From assembly GCA_020073525.1 (NCBI GenBank), contig JAIQFA010000018.1:38775-102774 (forward strand): a stretch of 64,000 nt of DNA, written 5' to 3'. Positions 8,839 to 17,813 of this stretch are shown here, in pieces. Each line of letters begins with the position of its first letter. The stretch's first letter is position 1. Under the pieces are notes generated by a model that worked only from the letters and a program-made list of their open reading frames with translations, did not search any database and was not told the origin of the DNA. This DNA comes from Terriglobia bacterium. Lineage in GTDB: Bacteria > Acidobacteriota > Terriglobia > Terriglobales > Acidobacteriaceae. The position numbers were made by a program, and so were the translations under genes.

Positions 8839-11800
8839 TCATGCGGCGACGGCTTCCAGTAACATCGCAGCCTGCAGCGCCTTCAACCGCTCGGCATCTA
8901 CGACGCCGGCAACAGCCACCGTGCGGTAGCCACTGAGGTGCAAGTATCGATTTCCTTCTGTATCCACAACCTCCGCATCGAACTTGTCGCTAACGTGGTT
9001 CGGAGTGATTACGGCATATAAGCGGGTATCGACCGACTCCGGCGTTCGCAGTAATGAAGAAACGCAATCAATGTGCTGTGGCAGACCCACGCGTCCCTGT
9101 GCGCCCATCTCCCAGAGCCCGGCAGTTTGGAAGCACAGCTCAATCAAGCGCGGTTCCATTAGCGTTGGCAGCTCGGACGGCAGATGATTTGCGGGCAAGC
9201 CTTTCGTCATCAGCCCGATCATCCGGATTCCGTCCCACCACGCCCGCTCGACAACTTGGTATGCGGGTCCGTGGAAGTAGAGGTGATAGATGTCGGCGGC
9301 TTCGATGATGTGTCCGTTGAGCGAGCCCAACGCCGGCCCGATCTTGGCCAGAAGCATCTGTTTTGTGAGCCGCACCCGGGCGGTGAAGTGCGTGGTCACT
9401 TGCGGCTCGGCTTGATTGGGAAGATTCCGACGACCGGTCAAGCGGCAGTGGGCCACCAGAGCGTCGCCTTGCGGATGGATAGTTGCCTCAACCGCCACCG
9501 CGCGCGGTTCGTTCCGATAGAACTTGAATGGCGCGAGGAAATTTACGTCTTCGATCGACGCGACATGCCAGCCGGGAAGCAGACAGAGCACAGCTTCGGC
9601 GAATGCCTCGATGCCCATGACCCCGGGCAGCACCGGCGTGCCGTCAATTTGATGGTCATGGAGAAATGGTTGAGTCGCCGGGTCGAGCGTGGTTTCGATG
9701 GTGAAGCCATTCTGCACGCTCACGCTCGCGATCTTCCCGATCATCGGTCCTTGCTTTGCTGGCAGCGTGGGAGTTTGCGCGATGGAGGTATCCAGTCCCC
9801 CAGTGGCATCCCACTCGTTCAGCAGAACTCCGAGACGCTGGCCAATAACGATTTCTCCGACACCAGCGGATGTAAGTTCGCGGCGGATCAAAGGAATGCC
9901 CGCCTCTGGCGGCAGCATGTCGATCCTCGCCAGTTCCATCATCTTCGGGATAGAGCCGCGCGTGGCCATGCCGATGCCGCCCCAAGCCGTCCAGTCGATG
10001 ACGATGCCGCGCGTCGCCGGTCGGGTGGTGCGGAAACTCGACGTGATTTTGCACAACAGGTCGTTGGCCGCGCTGTAGTCGGTTTGTCCGGCGTTGCCGA
10101 AACGCCCGGCAATTGAACTGAACGCCACCGTTACCCCGAGGGGCATGCCGCCGATGGCGCGCAGCAGATTAAACCAGCCGTCACTCTTAACGTCGAAAAC
10201 CAAATCGAATTCGCGTTCGTCCTTGTCTGGCAGGAAGTGGCTGCGCTCGGTACCGGCGGCGTGAAGCAGCACGTCGATCCGCCCGCTGCGCTCCCGCACT
10301 TGCTGGATGATTTTGGTCACAGCGTTTGCGTCCGTGAGGTTGACGCTGAAGTAATGCGCGGTACCGCCAGCGCCTCGCACAGCGTCAATCGCACTGCAGG
10401 CTGCCTGTGCTCGCTCCAGCGCTGCCAGCTCTTTTTCCACGAGGGCCGGCGTGGCGCGCTCGCCGCGTGCCTGAATGCGCGCGAAGAGTTCGCGCTTGAG
10501 CCCGTCCTTGTCGGTCACGAAGCGCTTGAGATCTGGATTCGCGGGATCAGGCTCGGGCACCAGATCGAGCAGGTAGAACGTGCCTCCGGAGGCCGTGGCC
10601 AAATCGGCGGTGATCGCCGACACGATACTTCCGGCCGCGCCGGTCACGAGAAAGACGGTGCTGTGATCCAATCGCAAACTGGGCTTGCCAGCTGTGGCCA
10701 GTTGTTCCTGCAGGCCGACCGTCCAGCGCAGTCCTTCTTTGTATCCGATTTCGACGGCGCCCGGATCGCGCAGCGTTTCCTCAATCAGGATGTCGGCAAC
10801 TTCTGACGGCTTTCGTTCCGTTTCAAAGTCGATCACCTTGACCAGAGCGTCCATCCGCTCTCGCTTGTACGTTTTCGTGAAGCCCGCGACCGCGCCGCCT
10901 AACGGCGCTGTCGCTCCGATGTCATCGTAGCCATGTTGACCGCCCAGTCGCGTCGCCGACACGAGGAATGTGCCCGGCGTGGCAACCTGCTCATACAAAA
11001 TGCGCATGGTGGCATACAACGATTTGACACGCACCCGCAGGGCTTCATGCCAACGGGTCAAGTCCAGATCTCGGAGGTCTCCCTCGTTGTCGAGCGCGGG
11101 CAGCCAGTACACTCCATGCACCGGACCTGCGCCTAGCCAGCTCTTGAGACGATTCACGAGTGCGTCCGTTTCCGGCGCGTTCTCGATGCGGAGAACTGCT
11201 ACACCCATCGTCTGTAACCGTTGCTCAAATACGTCTGCGACGCCAGAGCTGTCCGACATCAGGACCACCCGGCGACCGGACGCCAGAGTCACCCCGGTTG
11301 GCTTGCAAAGGGCAAGGGGCGGGCGCAAGTTGGGAACCGGTACGCGGCGCGGAATACGATTGGCCGCCTCGAAACTGGCGGGGATCGGACGCGCTGCCGG
11401 AATCTGCTGCGGGCTCGGAGCAGGAGCGGGCTCTTGAGTCGAAACGGGCTGCCGGTCGTGAGCGAACTTGATCACGTGGGCCAGGGTAGGGAAGTCGCGC
11501 AGCTTCAGATTCTCATCGCGCGGAATGTGATATGCCGCCCGGATCGCGGCAAACATTTCCGCTTGTTTCACGGTGTCGACGCCGAGGTCAGCCTCGAGGT
11601 CCAGATCCAAGTCCAACATGTCTTTCGGATAGCCAGTCTTCTCAGCCACGATCTCCAGCACCTTCTCCTTGATAGCGTCGTCCGTGGCCGCTTGGGTCGC
11701 AAGCGGCGGCGTGGGAGGTGGCGGCGCGGTGGGAATCGGCTCATTGCTGGTCGGTGACGATGGAGCCGCAGCTACCCCAACTAGATCGGGCCGCTTCTCA

Positions 11801-14800
11801 TACACGAAGCGGATGACGTGCGCTAACGTTGGGTAATCGCGCAGCTTGCGATTCTCGTCGCGCGGAATGCTATAGATCTCGCGGATGGCCGCGAACATTT
11901 CTGCCTGCTTGACGGTATCGACACCGAGGTCCGCTTCGAGGTCCAGATCCAAGTCCAGCATGTCTTTCGGATAGCCAGTTTTCTCCACGACCAGTGCGAG
12001 AATGCGCTCCTTGACAAGTTCGCCGGTGCCTCTTGGCGAGGATGTCACAACGGACGCTGGTTTTTCGGCGACCGCGGCAGTTATCGGAGCCGCGAGTTTG
12101 ACTTCTTCCCTCGCCGCCGCCGGGGTTGCGGCCAAGTCAGGACGTTTCTCATATACGAAGCGGATGACGTGAGACAGCGTGGGGTAGTCGCGCAACTTGC
12201 GGTTCTCGTCGCGCGGAATGTTGTAGATCTCGCGGATGACCGCGAACATTTCCGCCTGCTTGACGGTATCGACGCCGAGGTCGGCTTCGAGATCGAGATC
12301 CAAATCCAACATGTCTTTCGGATAGCCCGTCTTCTCCACCACCAGCGCGAGAATGCGTTCCTTGACCGCATCGCCAGCGACGACTTGCGCCGATGTCGTG
12401 GCGGGCGCTGGTTTGTCAGTGACCACAGCGAGTTTCGGCGTGGCGAGTTTAACTTCTTCCTTCGCGACCGCCGGGGTTGCGGCCAAGTCAGGACGTTTCT
12501 CATATACGAAGCGGATGACGTGAGACAGCGTGGGGTAGTCGCGCAGCTTGCGGTTTTCATCGCGCGCAATGTTGTAAGACTCGCGAATCGCGGCAAAGAC
12601 CTCCGCCTGTTTCACTGTGTCGACACCCAGATCCGCCTCGAGATCGAGATCCAGATCGAGCATGTCTACCGGATAACCGGTTTTCTCGGCCACCAGGCCC
12701 AGAACCTTCTCTTTCACAGGATCGTCCGCCGCCGCCGGTTTTGGCGGCGCCGTAGACGCGGGAACGGCGACTTGAACTTTGAGCGGTTCAGCGACCGCAA
12801 CGGGCGGTGGTGGCGGTGACGTCGGTCTCGTGTCAATGACCGGCTTCGCAGGCGGTGCTTGCGCCGCACGGGGTGGTGCCGTCGTTGCTGTCGTCGCGGC
12901 TCGTGACTCCCGAGCGGTTTCGAATGCCCGGGCAGTTGCCGCTTGATCTCGTACACGTAACGTGCGATGGACTACTTCCAGATCGGAGGCGGGATGGCCC
13001 GCGATGCTCGTCAGCCACGCACTCCACGCGGTGTCATCGGTGATGCGGTAGGCATAGCCCAGAGCATTTGCGCTCGGACGAACCCCGCTCTTCGGCTTGA
13101 TCCAATGCAGCAGCGTCATGCTGATCTGCGAACCAAATCCTGCTCCCAGGTGAATTGCATACTCGACCGGATAGGCGCCACCTTTCGAGAGGTTCAACTG
13201 TCCCAGCTCAGGATCAACTTCCTTGAAATTGGCCACGGGGGGCACGCAGCCGGTTTCTAATGCCTTGACCGCGACGACATCTTCGATGCCGGTGCCCATG
13301 GCGTGGCCGGTGAAGCCCTTGGTGTTGGCGATCACGATGCGATCCGCTGCCTCGCCGAAGACGCGGCGTAGCGCATAGATTTCGGCGGAGGCGCTACCGC
13401 CGCGCGCGGGCGTGTAGGTTTCGTGGGAAACGAAAACTGTCTGTGGCGCGATCTCGCGACGAGAAATGCCGCGCGCTTCGGCCTTGGCAATCAGGGCCTC
13501 CATTACCTGGCCGATGTGCTGGACGTCGAGCCGGGTGCCGTGAAAAGCGCTGTTGGCGGTGACAGAGCTCAACACCTCGCAGATGGGCTGGATGCCGCGT
13601 TCGCGGGTGGCGTCCGTACTCTCGACCACAAGCGCTGCGGCGCCCATGCCGACAATCAACCCGTGCCGCCGGCGGTCGAAGGGAATGGCGGCATCTGCGA
13701 CCGCTTCGTCGGTGGCGGCGGCTCCACTAGCCAGGAAACCGGCGCCCATCCAATCGATCAGATGGTCAGAGGTGACATCGTCAGCCGAGACGACAATCAC
13801 GCGGCTGCACCGCCCGGCATGGATCCAGTCTTCCGCCAGCGATACGGCTTGGGTGGTGCTGGCGCACGCTGAGTTGATTTGAGTGTTGGGACCACGAGCG
13901 CCGATGAATTCGGCAAATTGCGAGTGTCCCATCGACAAGACTCGGAGCAGGAAGCGCCGGTTGAAGACATATGGTTCTTTGTCGATGGCGGCACGTAACT
14001 CCTCGATTCGCCGGCCAATTTCTTGCACAAGATTGGAATGCCCATTCCCCTCGACCGCGCGGCCGAGCAGGCTTTCGAGCGCGGTCAATTGCTCGCGCCG
14101 TTCGTGATCGGCGTAGTAGCGCGACATTTCATCCGCGAGCGAGTCCAGCCCGGGGAAAGCGGAAGCCATAATCACACCGGTATCGTCACGCAAGGACTCA
14201 GGCAATCCCCACCGCTCCGGCAATTGCGTGCCTTTGGTTGTGGTCTTGTAGCGCATGACCAGCGGAATGCCGGCATCGCGCAACGCGTCGAGGCCTGCGG
14301 CAATCGCCAGTTGCGTGACACGGTCGAGAGCGCCGACGCGGTCGGAGGAGATGCCGAATTCATTCTCCAGATCAAAAGCGCCTCCGCGGCCCGCCAGCTT
14401 GATGACGTCCGCGACGTCCGTGATGGTCTCGAACGTAGGCTCTCCGTTCTCGCTCTTCACCAGACGCGTGATGTGCTTGTCGAGCATGGCGCGCCGAAAA
14501 CGTGTCGGGATCGAATCGATAAACTGATCGCCCCGCAGAATGCGGCCGATGTTTCCATCATCGAAGATGCGCTCGGTTCCGGGCAGGCCTAGCGCCGCGC
14601 CCGTGATGACCACAGGGGCAGACGTGGAGCGCCCATTCTGCCCGTGGTAGATTTCGTAGCCGCGATCGAGAACGTCGGCGAACAAACGGCCGAGCTCGTT
14701 GTAGCGAGCGCCATTTGACGGCGCGGCTTGCGTATTGGAGTTGTTTGTCTGCGACGCTGCGACCGCAATTGGTTTTGTATCAGGGTAAAGGGGTTTCGTA

Positions 14801-17733
14801 TCAGGGTATCGCTTTAGCGATACCGCAAATCCATCGAAATCAAGTGCCCCTTTAGGGGCTGAGGTCTCGACCTTTTCAGCAATCCGTTCAGCGTCCGCGA
14901 TCCCGTTCCCCAGCCCCGCCGCATACAGCCCGCACAGCGCCTGGTTGAACGCGACGATATCGCCAACCTTCGGATGATTGGTAAATAACGAAACCACATC
15001 GTTGTGGCCGCCGAGCACATCTTCGGCAAATCCCTGCAAGGCCTTCTTCGGTCCCACTTCGACAAACATGCGAGCGCCAGCATCGTACAGAGTGTGCAAG
15101 CCCTTGACGAACTGCACAGGAGCAGCAACCTGCTGCGTGAGAATGTCGAGCATCTTGGGCACTACATCGGGTCCCATCGGATAAAACTCTCCGTTGGTGT
15201 TGGCGACGATCGGCAAACGCGGCGATTCGAGATGCAAACGCTCCAGAACTTGCCGCAGCGGCTTGCTGGCTCCCGCCACAATCGATGTGTGGAAGGCGTG
15301 GCTGACAACAAGCGAGGACACGTCATAGCCAGCCTTCAGGAAGGCTTCCATGGCTTGCTCGACTGCTTTGCTCCCGCCGCCGATTACCGCCTGATGGTTG
15401 CTGTTAACGTTCGCGATTACAACGTTGCCGTTGATCGCCTTCAGGATGCGTTCGATTTCTTCCAGCGGAGCAAACACAGCGGCCATGCGGCCGTTGTCTT
15501 CCATTGCCACCTGGGTCATGCCGCGCCCGCGAGCGCTGACGGCTTCGAGAGAATCAGTAAAGGGCAGGCCACCGGCTGCGACCAGGGCTCCGTATTCGCC
15601 CAAGCTGTGTCCCATCGTGAAGTCGGGTTTGACACCGTAGGCCGCAAGCAGTCGAGTCATCGCGAGGTCAGTTGCCAGCACGGCTGGTTGAGTAATCGCG
15701 GTTTGTCGCAGATCGTCTTCGGCCTTCGCGACGGCGTTGGCATCGGTTTGGTCGACGAAGATGAACTTGCTGAGCGGCTTGCCGAGCAAGGGCGTCATCA
15801 CGCGATCGGCTTCGGCAAAAGTTTCGGCCACAATCGGCTCCGTCGCTCGGAGCAGTTCGAGCATGTTCACGTACTGCGAGCCTTGACCGGTATACAGGAA
15901 TGCCACCTTGGGAGCCGGACCGTGCCCGCGGAAGATGCCTTGTGCGCGCAGCGCCTTCCACAACGCCGGCTGATTGGCCGCCAGCGCTTTGATTGCGTTG
16001 CCGGTTTTGTCCGCCAGTTCGCTCGCGTTGGCATAGTCGATGGCCACGCGCTCGGGTGCGCGCAGGTCGGATTCAGCCGGGGCAGTTGGCGCCGGGGCTT
16101 GGCCCGCTTTGGCGGATTTCTCCACCGCGCGCAAACGCTCGACGAGCGTAGCGACGGAAGCGGCGCCAATGACCAGCGCACCGCGTAACGGAGCTTTGCA
16201 TTGAGAAAAGGTAGAAGCGCGGGAGACATCTTTCGCATTCATAATCGGCTCTTTCGCTTGCGGAGGTATCTCACTGACCGCAATAAACCGTTTGCCGTTT
16301 CCGTTTAGCCTGCCGGGAATGTATTCCTCAAGCACGGCGTGGAAGTTTGTGCCGCCAAAACCAAAAGCACTCAAACCGGCGCGCCGCACGCCATTCGGAG
16401 GCATCGTCCAAGGTTTCAGTTCGGTATTGACGTAGAGGGGAGAGTGAGCAAAATCGATGTTCGGATTGAGGTGCTCGCAATGCACGCTTGGCGGAAGCAC
16501 TTTATCCCGAAGCGCCAGCGCGGCTTTCAGCAGTCCGGCAGCGCCGGCCGCTCCTTTGAGGTGTCCGAAGTTCGATTTAACCGAGCCGAGCGCCACAGAG
16601 TGCGAGGGGAGATGAGAATTGCTGAGCACGTCGATCATGCTCTGTACTTCCACCACGTCGCCCACGGCGGTCGAGGTGCCATGGCCCTCGATCAACGTTG
16701 CGGTCGCCGGCGATAGTCCGGCATTCTCCCAGGCACGTTCGACAGCGAGTTTTTGGCCGGCCGGGTTAGGCGCGGTGATGCCCTTTCCCTTGCCGTCGCT
16801 CGCTCCGGCCATGCCGCGCAGCACGGCATAGATTTTGTCCCCATCCCGCTCGGCATCAGCCAGACGCTTGAGCAGGAAGATTGCGGTGCCTTCGCCCATG
16901 ACAAAGCCATCAGCCCCTTCGGCGTAAGGACGAGTGCCGGTCGCCGACAGCGCTCCGATCTTGCAGAACTTGACGAAGGTCGAGGCGCCCATGTTGCGGT
17001 CAATGCCGCCGGTGACAGCTACATCGAAATCGTGTGCAACCAAGCCTTCTGCCGCGGAACTGATCGCCGCCATCGCCGAAGCGCAAGCGGCGTCACAAAC
17101 GTAGTTGGGACCGTGGAAGTTGAAAATGTTGGCAATGCGGCCGGCGATGCAGTTCGCCAATTCGCCGGGCATGCTGTCTTCCGTAATTTCAGGAAGCCGC
17201 TTTCCCATCCGGTCGTGTAATTCACGCGTCATCTCGCGGCGCACCGCTTCTGGCAACGCGGCAAAACTCGCGGTCTCGGCCAGTTCGTGCGCGTATTCCG
17301 GAAAGAGCACGCGCAACACGGTGAAATAATGTCTTTCTCCACCCATAGCGTTGCCCAGAATTACCGCGGTACGATCCGTGTTGAGCGGTCGCTTGGGATA
17401 GCCGTAGTCTTCCAAGGCCGCGCGAGTGCAAGAGATGCCCCATTTTTGCGAACCGTCCATCGCGTCGGCGACGCGCGGCGGGATCGGCAAGCGCCATGAC
17501 ATGGGATCCCACACGTGTTCACGCACCCAGCCGCCGATCTTTGAGTAGGTCTTATCCGGAGCGCTGTGATCGGGATCGTAATAAGAGGCCGGGTCCCAAC
17601 GGTCCGGCGAAACCTCACTGACGCTGTAACGGCTGTTCTTCACGTTTTGCCAGAAAGCGGCGACGTTCGGGGCATCGGGCAGAACAGCTCCCGCACCCAC
17701 GATCGCAATAGCTCGATGCGCGGTGTTTTCCAT
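8839..17733 (-). CDS. PfaA-like polyketide/PUFA-type megasynthase: KS-AT-KS-ACP-ACP-ACP-ACP-KR-DH
   Basis: KS1 [45 protein letters not shown] and SHAFH; KS2 [34 protein letters not shown]; four ~117-aa ACP repeats ([13 protein letters not shown]); SDR KR ([17 protein letters not shown]); hotdog DH ([25 protein letters not shown]). Start set at [13 protein letters not shown], preceded by AGGAG. Confidence 0.92.
   Translation of the reverse strand: [2964 protein letters not shown]
11455..12725 (-). repeat. Four tandem ACP-domain repeats within the megasynthase (approx. 12489-12725, 12135-12378, 11785-12030, 11455-11690)
   Basis: Repeated protein unit [56 protein letters not shown]; DNA 12117-12194 is identical to 12468-12545 (78 bp, offset 351). 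Confidence 0.95.
14765..14870. repeat. Two-hairpin palindromic repeat element embedded in the megasynthase coding sequence
   Basis: tttgtatcaggg...ttcgtatcagggtatcgctttagcgatacc...gcccctttaggggctgagg; same TTTGTATC..TTCGTATCAGGGTAT layout is found intergenically near 44806-44890. Confidence 0.75.
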
Positions 17734-17813
17734 GATGACGCTCCTGCTGAAATGAAGAGAGGGTATTCGGCCCCTGGGAGAGCCGGATGCCTGCACAACT
17801 TTTAATGAAACGA

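Noticed and set aside
11455-12725. CRISPR or satellite-like tandem repeat
   Set aside because: Period of ~350 bp in frame with ACP protein repeats; no short repeat/unique spacer pattern. No CRISPR array was seen anywhere in the window
8839-17733. Canonical EPA/DHA Pfa cluster
   Set aside because: PfaB, PfaC (KS-CLF-DH-DH) and PfaD (ER) are not present in the window and the domain order differs; only a Pfa-like relationship is supported
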